A stretch of DNA of 64,000 nucleotides from Nostoc sp. 'Peltigera membranacea cyanobiont' 210A (lineage in GTDB: Bacteria > Cyanobacteriota > Cyanobacteriia > Cyanobacteriales > Nostocaceae). Shown here in pieces: positions 35,024 to 44,724 of this stretch. Under the pieces are notes generated by a model. That model was not told the DNA's origin, ran no database searches, and was given only the letters and a program-made list of their open reading frames with translations. A program made the translations under genes and the position numbers. The DNA lies in the NCBI RefSeq assembly GCF_002246015.1, contig NZ_NOLJ01000012.1:185525-249524 (forward strand), read 5' to 3'. The stretch's first letter is position 1. Each line of letters starts with the position of its first letter.

Positions 35024-36622
35024 ATGGCAACATTAAATATTTCCGAGTTAGAACAGGTTGAAAAGTTTCGCCACTTACAATTAACCCTGCGCGATCGCTG
35101 GAAAACGAGCGAACTATTTGACAATAGCGAAGCGGATATTTTAATTATTCCCTCCTTGAGTCTTGACCAGCGCGAACTCCAAAAGATCGAAGGCTGCGAA
35201 CATTATGAAGAAAGATTACTATTTTCTTTAATTCGGTTGCGGAATCCCCAAACTCGGCTGATTTATGTAACATCAGTACCGCTGCATCCAAGTATCATTG
35301 ATTATTATTTGCAACTGTTGCCAGGAATTCCCTTTTCTCATGCTCGCAATCGCTTGCTGTTACTTTCTACTTACGATTCCTCCCTTAAGCCTCTGAGCCA
35401 AAAGATTTTAGAACGCCCCCGTCTGCTAGAGCGGATTCAGCAATCTTTGAGGCTAGACAAATCATTTATGATCTGCTACAACTCTTCGCACTGGGAAGGC
35501 GAATTGTCTTTAAAATTAGGTGTACCACTATATGCTGCTGCACCAGATTTACAGATTTGGGGGACAAAAAGTGGTAGTCGGCAAATTTTCAAGGAAAGCG
35601 GAGTACCACATCCAGATGGCAGCGAAAAAGTTTGGAACCCCACAGATTTGGCTTCCGCTACCGTTGATTTGTGGGAACGCCAACCAACATTAAAACGGGT
35701 AGTAGTAAAACTCAACGAGGGCATTTCTGGCGAGGGGAATGCATTGTTGGATCTCAGACCGATTGCGAATTTAGCACCAAACACTGGTACTCATGCCGAA
35801 AGGATAGCCGTAATTAGCGATCGCCTTTCAACGATGCGCTTTCAAGCAAAACTTGAGACATGGGATAATTTTTCGGGAAGAATCCCGGAATTAGGGGCAA
35901 TTACCGAAGCATTTGTGGAAGGGGAAATTAAGCGATCGCCCAGCGTTCAAGGACGGATCACACCCCAAGGCGAAGTGGAAATCCTTTCAACTCACGACCA
36001 AATTCTCGGAGGCCCAGACGGTCAGATTTATCTTGGTTGCAGCTTTCCTGCTGATGAAAGATATCGGTTGCAATTACAGCAATTGGGACTTCAAGTTGGC
36101 AGAAAGCTAGCAGATAAAGGCACTTTAGAACGGTTTGGTGTAGATTTTATCGCCGTTGACAAGGGTAATGGAGACTGGGATATTCAGGCGATCGAAATTA
36201 ACCTACGTAAAGGCGGTACAACTCATCCATTCATGACCCTGAAATTATTAACGAACGGTCGCTATGACCTTTCCACGGGTTTATTTTATAGTCAACAAGG
36301 TCGTCCAAAATACTACGTTGCCACTGATAATCTCCAAAAAGAGCGCTATCAGGGATTATTACCTAATGATTTAATGGATATCATCGCTCACCACAGATTG
36401 CAGTTTGACAGTGGTACAGAAACGGGTACAGTGTTTCATCTTATGGGTTGCCTTTCGCAGTTTGGCAAGGTGGGATTAACCAGCATCGGTGATTCACCGC
36501 AACAAGCGCAAGATATTTATAACAAAGTTGTCAAAGTTCTGGATGAAGAAACCCGCAGCGAAAATCGTGATTTCTCGGCGTTTTCAGATTATTCCTTTCC
36601 CGTAGTTTGGGATGAATTATAG
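35024..36622 (+). CDS. ATP-grasp peptide ligase, PGM1-related
   Basis: This 532-residue protein has an N-terminal nucleotide/substrate domain (DILIIPSLSLDQREL, RLIYVTSVPLHPSIIDYYL), then an ATP-grasp fold (VVVKLNEGISGEGNALLDL; EAFVEGEIKRSPSVQG; ERFGVDFIAVDKG; IQAIEINLRKGGTTHP, in which the E-I-N is the metal site). The PGM1 reference is the ATP-grasp peptide ligase of pheganomycin biosynthesis. Stand-alone homologues are common in cyanobacteria and probably join carboxylate and amine groups of unknown substrates. It is monocistronic here, with no precursor peptide gene seen near it. Confidence 0.85.
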   Translation: MATLNISELEQVEKFRHLQLTLRDRWKTSELFDNSEADILIIPSLSLDQRELQKIEGCEHYEERLLFSLIRLRNPQTRLIYVTSVPLHPSIIDYYLQLLPGIPFSHARNRLLLLSTYDSSLKPLSQKILERPRLLERIQQSLRLDKSFMICYNSSHWEGELSLKLGVPLYAAAPDLQIWGTKSGSRQIFKESGVPHPDGSEKVWNPTDLASATVDLWERQPTLKRVVVKLNEGISGEGNALLDLRPIANLAPNTGTHAERIAVISDRLSTMRFQAKLETWDNFSGRIPELGAITEAFVEGEIKRSPSVQGRITPQGEVEILSTHDQILGGPDGQIYLGCSFPADERYRLQLQQLGLQVGRKLADKGTLERFGVDFIAVDKGNGDWDIQAIEINLRKGGTTHPFMTLKLLTNGRYDLSTGLFYSQQGRPKYYVATDNLQKERYQGLLPNDLMDIIAHHRLQFDSGTETGTVFHLMGCLSQFGKVGLTSIGDSPQQAQDIYNKVVKVLDEETRSENRDFSAFSDYSFPVVWDEL

Positions 36623-36684
36623 GGGCACAGCAATGCTGATTGGTGTACCCCTATGAGTAGTACGCCAATTCGCCCAAGTCGGGA

Positions 36685-36746
36685 GACGCGATGAATCGCC
36701 GTCTCTACAAAAGACTGATATTGTAGAGACGGCGATTTATCGCGTC
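36685..36746. repeat. 26-bp palindromic repeat with 10-base loop
   Basis: Arms 36685-36710 and 36721-36746 (around GACGCGATGAATCGCC and GTAGAGACGG) pair with one mismatch. Variants of the arm occur at 59229-59256, 59662-59687 and 57447-57468. It is a dispersed Nostoc-type palindrome that may also terminate the ATP-grasp transcript. Confidence 0.8.
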
Positions 36747-36779
36747 TTTATGATGATTTATCAGCTATGATTTTCACAA

Positions 36780-36890
36780 TCATTGCACCCCACCCCCAGC
36801 CCCTCCCCGCCTGCGGGGAGGGGAGACAAAGCGTAGCTTTGGCGGGGTGGGGTTCTTGAGGTTTAATAAGTAACCAAGCGGACATGATAT
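36780..36890 (-). repeat. Second copy (partial) of the 13446-13660 element
   Basis: In reverse orientation this segment matches the left half of the 215-bp element at 13446-13660, including the end GCGGACATGATAT (36878-36890) and the GGGGAGGGGAGAC...AGCGTAGCTTTGG core. The other terminal repeat is absent. Confidence 0.75.
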
Positions 36891-36947
36891 CACTTATGAT
36901 TACCGCATCTGTGCAAAAATCCCAAAAGCCTCTTTAGCTGATTAGTT

Positions 36948-38771
36948 CTAAATGCGCTGATCGCTATTAGGTAAATTTTGCTGGTTGCTTGGCTGTTTAC
37001 CAGATTGAAATTGAGTATATATATAGGTTACTACTGCTAAAGTCACCCCAATAGCCAACACCACCCCTACGATTCGCAAGAAATTGGGGGTAATTCTCGT
37101 AGTTAGCTGCTCACTTAGCCTTGGTTGGTAAATAGTGTCATCCGTTCGCGCTTGTGGTCTGCGTTGATTAGACGCAGGTCGTGGCTGATATAAAGTCACA
37201 TCTGGTTGCACTGGTGGTCTAGTTTGATTAGATACTGGTCGCGGCTGAAACAACGTCTTATCTGGTGACACTTGTTGCCCACCTTGATTAGATCCTGGTC
37301 GCGGTTGAAACAACGTCTTATCTGGTGGCACTTGTTGACCGCCTTGATTAGATCCTGGTCGCGGTTGAAACAACGTCTTATCTGGTGGTACTTGTTGCCC
37401 GCCTTGATTAGATCCTGGTCGTGGTTGATATAACGTCACATCAGGTTTGCTGGCGTTCGGATTATTCACAGGACTCTGTGGATTTTGTTCAACTGGGTTA
37501 AATGGTCTAGGAACGGTTTCGTGATTTGAGCCTTGATTGAAAGCAGATGGAGGACGAATAACAGTATCGTCGTTTGATTGTCTGGGAACAGTTTCGTGAT
37601 TTGAGCCTTGATTGAAAGCAGATGGAGGACGAATAACAGTATCGTCGTTTGATTGTCTAGGAACAGTTTCGTGATTTGAACCCTGATTGAAAGCAGATGG
37701 AGGACGCAGAATCGTGTCGTCGTTTGATTGTCTGGGAACAGTTTCGTGATTTGAGCCTTGATTAGAAGAAGGTTGCGATCGCCCAGTCATTTGTTCGGGT
37801 ACGCTAGATTCTGTGGCAAATTTGGCAGCAGCTTGTAAAGCCTGATTCAGTTCTTCTACCGTTGCAAATCGGTTGGCTGGGTTCTTGTGGAGGCATTTCA
37901 TCACCACGGCTTCTAATTGTACGGGTAAATGCTCACACCCTGGTTGCTCGCGCAGTGGTTTTGGTGGCTCATAAGCATGAGCTAATACCCAAGAAGCCTC
38001 ACTAACATGACTACCCTTAATGCTGATTCCAAAGGGGTCGGCTGCACTCAGCATTTCATAAAGGATAATCCCTAAGCTGTAAATATCACCTCTAGCATCC
38101 AGGTTTTGATCGCTTTGGATTTGTTCAGGAGGTGCGTAACGAAATGTACCGATAAATGTACTAGTTATATTTGTAATATTGGAATTTTCTGAAGATTCAC
38201 TACGAATCTTGGCAACACCAAAATCCAAAATCTTCACCCACTCTCCCAAATCTGTCGGCATCAAAAATATATTATCTGGCTTTAGGTCGCGGTGAACTAC
38301 CTGAATATGTTCAGTGGTTTTGCCGCCATCTCTTTGGAGAGTAACTCCTTGATGAGCAAGCTGTAGACCTTTACAAACTTGCGCCATAATCTTCACCGTC
38401 CGCTCAACAGACAGCCGCTTTTCGCGCAGCAGTAATTGCCTGAGCGTTTGCCCCCGCAAATATTCCATAACGTAAAATGGAAAACCTTCCGGGGTTACAC
38501 CACAGTCACTAATCTTAACAATGTGGTCGCTTTGCAAAGCAGCACAAACTGCCACCTCCCGCTCAAAACGCTTTCTCATTTCGAGTGATGCCACTAGCGT
38601 ATCTTTGAGCAACTTCAACGCTACCTGTTGACCAACACGGGTGTCCGTTGCTAGGAAGACTTCTCCCATGCCACCCCCGCCTAACCGTCTGTCTAAACGG
38701 TATCGCTGGTTATCACCTACGAAGCGACCATTCCAAGAATTTGAAGAAGGTGGGGATTTCATCTGGGGCAA
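36948..38771 (-). CDS. Serine/threonine protein kinase, single-pass membrane
   Basis: This 607-residue Hanks-type kinase has glycine loop LGGGGMGEVFLA (about 30-41), catalytic VVHRDLKPDN (about 158), DFGVAK (about 184), YAPPEQI activation segment end and GDIYSLGIILYEML. After the kinase domain (to about 320) come two repeat sets: four copies of a 25-residue unit with SNHETVPRQSNDDT and about five copies of a 20-residue unit with QPRPGSNQGGQQ. Then one membrane helix (about 563-586) and a short extracytoplasmic tail with no sensor domain. The repeats may be phosphorylation-dependent docking linkers. It is monocistronic. Confidence 0.93.
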   Translation of the reverse strand: MPQMKSPPSSNSWNGRFVGDNQRYRLDRRLGGGGMGEVFLATDTRVGQQVALKLLKDTLVASLEMRKRFEREVAVCAALQSDHIVKISDCGVTPEGFPFYVMEYLRGQTLRQLLLREKRLSVERTVKIMAQVCKGLQLAHQGVTLQRDGGKTTEHIQVVHRDLKPDNIFLMPTDLGEWVKILDFGVAKIRSESSENSNITNITSTFIGTFRYAPPEQIQSDQNLDARGDIYSLGIILYEMLSAADPFGISIKGSHVSEASWVLAHAYEPPKPLREQPGCEHLPVQLEAVVMKCLHKNPANRFATVEELNQALQAAAKFATESSVPEQMTGRSQPSSNQGSNHETVPRQSNDDTILRPPSAFNQGSNHETVPRQSNDDTVIRPPSAFNQGSNHETVPRQSNDDTVIRPPSAFNQGSNHETVPRPFNPVEQNPQSPVNNPNASKPDVTLYQPRPGSNQGGQQVPPDKTLFQPRPGSNQGGQQVPPDKTLFQPRPGSNQGGQQVSPDKTLFQPRPVSNQTRPPVQPDVTLYQPRPASNQRRPQARTDDTIYQPRLSEQLTTRITPNFLRIVGVVLAIGVTLAVVTYIYTQFQSGKQPSNQQNLPNSDQRI

Positions 38772-39167
38772 CCCATCCTAGTTACTTTAAAATGTTAACT
38801 TTAGTCAGAGATAGTACTAGTATTACAAATATGATTGCTTCATAACTTAGATGAATATTAGTAATATATGCTACTAGCAGTTATCTAATTATACTCAGCT
38901 TAACATATTAGTAACTTAAAGTAATGTGATAATTTTGATAAAATGTTTAAACTTTAGACCTAATAGCAGTTGAAATTTGTTCCTGATATTAAGTTAGCGC
39001 AAGTTCGACGAGAATCGTCTGCTTCAGTAGTGCTGAGTGACTAAGAGAGTGAAACGGTAGAGCGCAAACTACGCACCTAGCAAGTCAAACTTTACAGACA
39101 AGTAATTGAATTTAACACTCTTCTTAAATTACACTGCTAATTTTGACTAGCAAATCAGGAGGCTAAG
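38772..39167. other. 0.4-kb spacer with no gene
   Basis: AT-rich region between the divergent kinase and transporter genes. I looked for a tRNA near 38990-39100 and found none. Promoters for both genes are expected here. Confidence 0.5.
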
Positions 39168-39599
39168 ATGGAAAGCAACACCACAACATGGTGGATATAT
39201 GCATTATTGTCAGCTGGCTTTGCAGCATTGACAACTATCTTTGCCAAAATTGGGATAGAAAATGTGAATGCTAATTTAGCAACAGCAATCCGAACTGTTG
39301 TCATCTTAGTAGTTGCTTGGGGGATTGTATTTTTTCAAGGAAACGTAGTTAATATCTTAGCTATATCCCAAAAAACCATGATTTTCTTATTATTATCTGG
39401 ATTATCTACAGGATTATCATGGATTTTTTACTTCCAAGCCTTACAAGTAGGAAAAGCTTCACTTGTCGCACCAATTGATAAATCAAGCTTGGTATTAGTT
39501 TTATTGTTTTCAGTTATTTTCTTGGGAGAAACATTAAGCTGGAAGATCATTTTAGGAACTGGGTTAGTAGTCATAGGGACTTTAGTTTTAATTATTTAA
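39168..39599 (+). CDS. EamA/DMT-superfamily small membrane transporter
   Basis: This 143-residue protein has five predicted membrane helices covering almost the whole length. WWIYALLSAGFAALTTIFAKIGI at the start and a SLVAPIDKSSLVLVLLFSVIFLGE block near the end are typical of half-size EamA drug/metabolite exporters, which work as dimers. The substrate is unknown. A strong AGGAGG lies 7 bases before the ATG. It is monocistronic and lies just before the eCIS-like genes, but nothing ties it to them. Confidence 0.88.
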   Translation: MESNTTTWWIYALLSAGFAALTTIFAKIGIENVNANLATAIRTVVILVVAWGIVFFQGNVVNILAISQKTMIFLLLSGLSTGLSWIFYFQALQVGKASLVAPIDKSSLVLVLLFSVIFLGETLSWKIILGTGLVVIGTLVLII

Positions 39600-39743
39600 A
39601 GTCTTAATTAATAGTTGACAACGCGCTTTTGTCTGGCGTGCTGATAGTCTTTGCTACAGAATACTTAAAGTTTTGCAAAATATATTCTATTAATGTTCTC
39701 TGGCGTACATGATTAATATGTGCTATTGCCATGAGGAATCAGG

Positions 39744-41015
39744 ATGAGTAATGTGCTCTCTATAGCCGCAGTGACAGCAGTACTAAAAGTCTTGCTGGAA
39801 AATGGTTTAGTCAGCGATCCGATCGCTGCTAGTGTTGGTGATGTGATTGTAACTGCCCTACCGCCCGATCGAATTTCAGTTGAAGCTGACGAGCGTGCCC
39901 AAATCAACCTCTTTCTCTATCAAGTGACGCAGAATCGCAATGTCGATTGGGTATCTCAAGAATTTCGGAGCAGGCACTCACGGATTAATGGAAACCCACG
40001 CTCTCCAACTCCACCACTAGCTCTTGACCTGCACTACTTACTAACAGCCTACGGAGCCAAGGATTTTCAGGCAGAGCTTTTACTCGGCTATGCAATGCAT
40101 TTATTACACAAAACACCAGCTATCACATCCGATATTATTGAAAATACTTTGATCAATGCATCTACAACCAATACTTCAAGTGCTTTTTCGCAAGCTGTAG
40201 CAAGTGTGTCTGTATCCGCTTTAGCTGAACAAATTGGGCAGATCAAATTGACTCCAGAGTTTTTTAACATGGAAGAAACTTCTAAGTTATGGTCTGCTTT
40301 ACAAACACACTATCGACCTTCAGCTACCTATCTGGCATCAATGGTATTGATTGAAAGTACCAATGACAAGTCTGAAAGTTTTTACATGATGCCCTTATCT
40401 CAACCGAATATAGAGCAAGTTATAGCTCCGGCCAAGACTGAACAAATGATTGTTACAGGTACAACATTAGTAATTCGTGGTAAACGGTTACGCGGTGAAA
40501 TCACACGAGTTCGTTTTGGTAATACGGAGACATTACTAGTACCTCAAGAAGTAAAAGAAACGCAAATCAGTTTATTAGTCCCGCCAGATTTATACGCAAG
40601 CGTACAGGGTGTGCAAGTTGTACATCTAACAATGGGTAATGCAGGGCAAACGAATCATCTAGTTGAATCAAACGTGGCGGCTTTTGTCTTACATCCAACA
40701 ATTACAGCATTCGTCACTCAAGTAGAAAATAGCGGTGAGAATTTACGCGCAGCAGAAATTACCGTTAAATTCCAGCCAAAAGTAGGTAAGGCACAGCGGG
40801 TAGTTTTGCTACTCAATGAGGTATCAGGTGATAATCCGGTAGCTTACTCTTTCTTGGCTGCACCACCTACCCAAGACACTGATGCGATCGCGATTCCGGT
40901 CAAAAATGTCAAACCAGGAACTTATATTGTTCGGGCGCGGGTGGATGGCGCCGAAAGTCCACTGCAAAAGAATCAGTTAGGGGAATATGATTCGCCACAG
41001 GTGACAATTTTATGA
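39744..41015 (+). CDS. DUF4255 protein, eCIS cap/terminator-like (Pvc16/Afp16 N-domain)
   Basis: This 423-residue protein has an N-terminal DUF4255 domain (about 5-185; DVIVTALPPDRIS, INLFLYQVTQNRNVDW, LALDLHYLLTAYG, AELLLGYAMHLLH). In Afp and PVC particles the matching protein (Afp16/Pvc16) caps the tube-sheath and sets its length. The C-terminal half (about 230-423) looks like immunoglobulin/IPT-type beta domains. Its stop overlaps the ATG of the AAA ATPase, as in eCIS operons. No sheath, tube, spike or baseplate gene is seen in the window, so the locus is partial. Confidence 0.85.
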   Translation: MSNVLSIAAVTAVLKVLLENGLVSDPIAASVGDVIVTALPPDRISVEADERAQINLFLYQVTQNRNVDWVSQEFRSRHSRINGNPRSPTPPLALDLHYLLTAYGAKDFQAELLLGYAMHLLHKTPAITSDIIENTLINASTTNTSSAFSQAVASVSVSALAEQIGQIKLTPEFFNMEETSKLWSALQTHYRPSATYLASMVLIESTNDKSESFYMMPLSQPNIEQVIAPAKTEQMIVTGTTLVIRGKRLRGEITRVRFGNTETLLVPQEVKETQISLLVPPDLYASVQGVQVVHLTMGNAGQTNHLVESNVAAFVLHPTITAFVTQVENSGENLRAAEITVKFQPKVGKAQRVVLLLNEVSGDNPVAYSFLAAPPTQDTDAIAIPVKNVKPGTYIVRARVDGAESPLQKNQLGEYDSPQVTIL

Positions 41016-43003
41016 ATGCTACGACAATTAATCACAATTGGGATGAGGCAAACTACCGCTACCTATCAGCAGCCCTAGCCGTGGTGCGTGGTATTTTAGA
41101 AAATCACACGGCAAAAGAGCAAAATCAACCTGAAGAGAACAACCAAGAGCATTTACAGCAGGAGTTACAGGAAGCTACTGCTGCTATGCCTGCACCATCG
41201 GCATTAGAGAGAGTCTGCAAAATGTTTCGCCTCTCATCCTTTGAACGCGATTTGTTGCTGTTGTGTGCAGGTATGGAATTAAATGGAGATTTTGCCAAAT
41301 TGTGTGCTATAGTTCACGATGAATCACAACGAGCTTACCCAACTTTGGGTTTAGCTTTGGCAGCTTTACCTAATGTCCACTGGGATGCGATCGCTCCAAA
41401 TGCTCCCTTACGTCATTGGCGGTTAATTCAAATTGGTGATGGTCATTCCCTAACTCTTAGTCCCTTGAGAATTGACGAGCGGATTTTACATTATCTCACG
41501 GGTATTCAATATCTTGACGAACGGCTAGCTGGTATCATTGAGCCATTACAAGAGGTTAGCGATTTAGTACCTTCGCATCAAGATTTAGCAGAGCGAATCG
41601 CAGCAGTTTGGTCACAAGCTTACAAGGTTAATAGCTTGCCAATTATCCAGTTATCTAGTGGTGAAACTGCCAGTAAACGTGACATTGCCGCCACAATTTG
41701 TCAACTTCAGGGTTTAAGCTTGTGGGTAATACCTGCACAAGTCATTCCTTTAGCACCTGGCGAGTTGGATAATCTCATCCGCCTGTGGACTCGCGAGACG
41801 ATTTTAAGTAAGAGTGCCTTACTGATAGACTGCAACGAACTGGATACTAATGATACAGCGCGGCTAAATGCGATCGCTCGTTTCATCGAACGCACAAAGG
41901 GCTTTTTAATAGTCACAAGTCGGGAACGCATCGGCTTATCACAACGCCTAGTAGTTAATTTTGACGTACATCAACCAACTAGCAAAGAACAAGGTGCAGT
42001 TTGGCAAGATGCATTAGGGGCGAGTGCATCGCAAATGAATGGGCAAGTCAAAACCCTAGTGGATCAGTTTAACCTCAGTGCTGCAACCATTCGCGCTGCT
42101 TGTGCAGAAGCCGCAGGACAATTAGCACAAACACCAGAAACCGATATCACTAGCATTTTATGGGATGCCTGCCGCGTGCAAGCACGTCCGCGCTTAGATG
42201 AACTTGCCCAACGGATTGAGCCATCCGGTGATTGGGATGACTTAGTATTGCCAGAAGCGCAGAAACAAGTTCTGCGGGAAATTGCGGCTCATGTGCGCCA
42301 ACGTAGTACTGTATATAACAATTGGGGTTTTGGGGGCAAGAGTGCTAGGGGATTGGGAATCAGCGCTCTATTTGCAGGTAGTAGCGGCACTGGTAAAACC
42401 TTGGGGGCAGAAGTTCTGGCCCAGAAATTGCGCCTCGACCTCTATCGGATTGACCTATCATCGGTAGTTAGCAAATATATTGGTGAGACAGAGAAGAATT
42501 TGCGCCGGGTATTTGATGCCGCAGAACAAGGTGGAGTGATTTTGTTATTTGATGAAGCCGACGCTTTATTTGGTAAACGGAGTGAAGTTAAAGATGCGCG
42601 CGATCGCTATGCCAATATTGAAGTTAGCTACTTATTGCAACGCATGGAAAGTTACCCAGGTTTAGCAGTCTTGACTACGAACTTGAAGAGTGCAATTGAT
42701 ACAGCCTTTCTGCGACGGATTCGCTTTGTAGTGCAGTTTCCCTTCCCTGATACAACCCAACGAGCCGAGATTTGGCGACGCGTCTTTCCAGCCGAAACCC
42801 CAACCGCAGACTTAGATGCTTTGCAACTAGCACGGCTCAATGTGGCTGGGGGTAATATCCGTAATATTGCTTTAAATGCAGCTTTCCTGGCTGCCGATGC
42901 TGGGGAAGCAGTGCAGATGAAACACGTATTGCGGGCGGCTCAAACAGAATACAGTAAGTTAGAGAAACCCTTGACTGATGCGGAAGTTGGAGGATGGATG
43001 TGA
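41012..43003 (+). CDS. AAA+ ATPase of eCIS type (Pvc15/Afp15-like)
   Basis: This 663-residue protein has an N-terminal helical region and a degenerate first ATPase-like domain (about 200-330), then a full AAA+ domain: Walker A FAGSSGTGKTLGAE (about 455-465), pore-type YIGETEKNL, Walker B LLFDEADALFG (about 510), sensor LTTNLKSAID and arginine finger DTAFLRRIRF. Afp15/Pvc15 ATPases in eCIS loci load or prepare effectors and particles. Translational overlap with the DUF4255 gene supports that role. Gene fragments of other eCIS parts are not evident downstream. Confidence 0.88.
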   Translation: MNATTINHNWDEANYRYLSAALAVVRGILENHTAKEQNQPEENNQEHLQQELQEATAAMPAPSALERVCKMFRLSSFERDLLLLCAGMELNGDFAKLCAIVHDESQRAYPTLGLALAALPNVHWDAIAPNAPLRHWRLIQIGDGHSLTLSPLRIDERILHYLTGIQYLDERLAGIIEPLQEVSDLVPSHQDLAERIAAVWSQAYKVNSLPIIQLSSGETASKRDIAATICQLQGLSLWVIPAQVIPLAPGELDNLIRLWTRETILSKSALLIDCNELDTNDTARLNAIARFIERTKGFLIVTSRERIGLSQRLVVNFDVHQPTSKEQGAVWQDALGASASQMNGQVKTLVDQFNLSAATIRAACAEAAGQLAQTPETDITSILWDACRVQARPRLDELAQRIEPSGDWDDLVLPEAQKQVLREIAAHVRQRSTVYNNWGFGGKSARGLGISALFAGSSGTGKTLGAEVLAQKLRLDLYRIDLSSVVSKYIGETEKNLRRVFDAAEQGGVILLFDEADALFGKRSEVKDARDRYANIEVSYLLQRMESYPGLAVLTTNLKSAIDTAFLRRIRFVVQFPFPDTTQRAEIWRRVFPAETPTADLDALQLARLNVAGGNIRNIALNAAFLAADAGEAVQMKHVLRAAQTEYSKLEKPLTDAEVGGWM

Positions 43004-43090
43004 TTTTACAATCTTGAAATGGATGTTACTGATTTTCAAAATTTAGGATTGAATGCGTCCCTGTTGGCGAATTCTCAACTAACAATGGTC

Positions 43091-43573
43091 TCACCAGTCG
43101 TGATCGTCGTTGAGGACACTTCCATCCTCCAAAACAAGACCTCTGACGGTAGTACCAGTCCAGTCAACATTACTCACATGCTTGGCTCCACTCATATTGG
43201 TGTTACCCAGTTGAGTTTGGCTGATAGAAGCGGATCGCAATTCAGCACCACTCATGTCAGTATCCATGAACTTAACAACATCCAAACAAGCTTTAGTCAA
43301 ATTGGCTCCACTCAAATTAGCACGAATTAATTTGCACTGGCCCAAGTGGGCACTAGTCAGATTGGCGTTACTCAAATTGGCATCAGTAAGATCAGCACCA
43401 GCCAAGATAGTATCAGTCAAGTTGGCTCCACTCAAATTGATTCCACTCAAGTCAATATTAATAAAAACATCTTCCATTGGTTCGGAGCCGCTGATATTAA
43501 CACCCCTGAGATTGAGACCGCTAAAATCTCTTTCCCCAGCAGCATATCTTCTTCTCAATTCTTCTCCATCCAT
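43091..43573 (-). CDS. Pentapeptide-repeat protein
   Basis: This 160-residue protein is built of A(D/N)LxG pentapeptides (FSGLNLRGVNISG at the start, then INLSGANLTDTILAGADLTDANLSNANLTS) forming a right-handed beta-helix of about five coils, with no other domain. It starts MDGEELRRRYAAGERDFSG, a common lead-in. It is convergent with the AAA ATPase gene, whose stop lies 88 bases away. Function is unknown; pentapeptide proteins can mimic DNA or act as scaffolds. Whether it belongs with the eCIS genes is open. Confidence 0.85.
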   Translation of the reverse strand: MDGEELRRRYAAGERDFSGLNLRGVNISGSEPMEDVFINIDLSGINLSGANLTDTILAGADLTDANLSNANLTSAHLGQCKLIRANLSGANLTKACLDVVKFMDTDMSGAELRSASISQTQLGNTNMSGAKHVSNVDWTGTTVRGLVLEDGSVLNDDHDW

Positions 43574-43779
43574 TATTTACCTCCCATATTAATCAACACA
43601 TTTAAGCGGATAAAGGCTATCAAGGAATTACTAAAATTCATCAATTGAGTGAGACTCTAATGAAAAAACCAAAAGGGAAGAAATTGACGAAAGAACAGAA
43701 TAAATATAATCGAGAACTTAATTGATTAAGAATTGTTGTTGAACACGTTAATCGTCGTTTGAAAATATAGCAAACAAAA

Positions 43780-44511
43780 TTACTCTGGTAATTCACCAAA
43801 TCTTTCCCGATAGCGAGCAAGCATGGACTCCATTTGAGCAAGTTGTTGCTCGGCTTGTTCGCGTTGCTGTTCGGCTTGTTGACGCTGTTGCTGTTCTTGG
43901 CGTGCTACTTCTTCAGGCGTGGGTGTCAGTTGTCCATCGGGAGTGAAAAACCGCAACTTCGATTCATAAACTCCCAAATATAACTGCAATTGCTGACTCC
44001 ATAACCAACCTGCTTCATTTGCTTGCAGTTCTTGATAACGGCCATCTAATAAATGAAATCCTTTAAATTCTAAACTTACCGGGTCAAACCAAAAATAATC
44101 AGGAGTCCGCCAAATATCTTGATAGATTTCCTTTTTCAACCCTCTATCAGTAGCAGCGGTTTTGTCAGAAAGAATCTCTACAATCACATTTGGGTATTTG
44201 CCATCTTCTTCCCAAACTACCCAGCTTTTGCGTATTTTGCGTTGGGTATTTAAAACTACAAAGAAGTCGGGGCCTCTAAATTGCTCAGACTTGCGTTGAC
44301 GCGGACTGTAATAAATCGTCATGTTACCGCAAGCGTAGAAATCTTGACGCTCCTGCCACAACCATTCCAAACACTGAATCAATAGCAGTATTTGCCGCAA
44401 GTGAAGTTCTGTTTCCAAAGGTGGTTCATCACTGTATAAATCACCAGGAGGAAATATAACATCTTCTGGTGTGTCTTCTAAAATTATTCCTAAATCTTGA
44501 GCAGAAGACAT
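43780..44511 (-). CDS. Uma2-family (DUF820) nuclease-like protein with coiled-coil tail
   Basis: This 243-residue protein has YYSPRQRKSEQFRGPDFFVVLNTQ, WVVWEEDGKYPNVIVEILSDKTAATDRGLKKEIY and WFDPVSLEFKGFHLLDGRY, the Uma2 pattern with E-I-L-S and following Lys as likely PD-(D/E)XK residues. The C-terminus is a Gln/Glu-rich coiled coil (EQQREQAEQQLAQMESML). It differs from the two other Uma2 proteins in the window, which form a closer pair. It stands divergent from the candidate effector gene. No partner or target is known. Confidence 0.85.
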   Translation of the reverse strand: MSSAQDLGIILEDTPEDVIFPPGDLYSDEPPLETELHLRQILLLIQCLEWLWQERQDFYACGNMTIYYSPRQRKSEQFRGPDFFVVLNTQRKIRKSWVVWEEDGKYPNVIVEILSDKTAATDRGLKKEIYQDIWRTPDYFWFDPVSLEFKGFHLLDGRYQELQANEAGWLWSQQLQLYLGVYESKLRFFTPDGQLTPTPEEVARQEQQQRQQAEQQREQAEQQLAQMESMLARYRERFGELPE

Positions 44512-44724
44512 AATAATTTCTAGTTTGACAAGATAAATCTAACTTAACCCAATTCATTCACCTGCAAAAGCGATCGCCCCAGTTTTTCATCCCAGCTTTC
44601 TAGAATTACAAGTCTCGCTCACACAGAGCCACTGCCGACAAAGAATAATTTATACTTAAGTCGATAGCGATCGCCACCCAACAAATTGTATAATTTGATT
44701 CAAAAATATGCTTGAGGATGTGAG

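Noticed and set aside
38990-39110. Possible tRNA or small structured RNA
   Set aside because: Short complementary segments are present but no anticodon and T-arm arrangement can be drawn.
43019-43648. Plus-strand frames opposite the pentapeptide gene
   Set aside because: They are mirror translations of the repeat; the minus-strand frame has the A(D/N)LxG pattern and a normal start.
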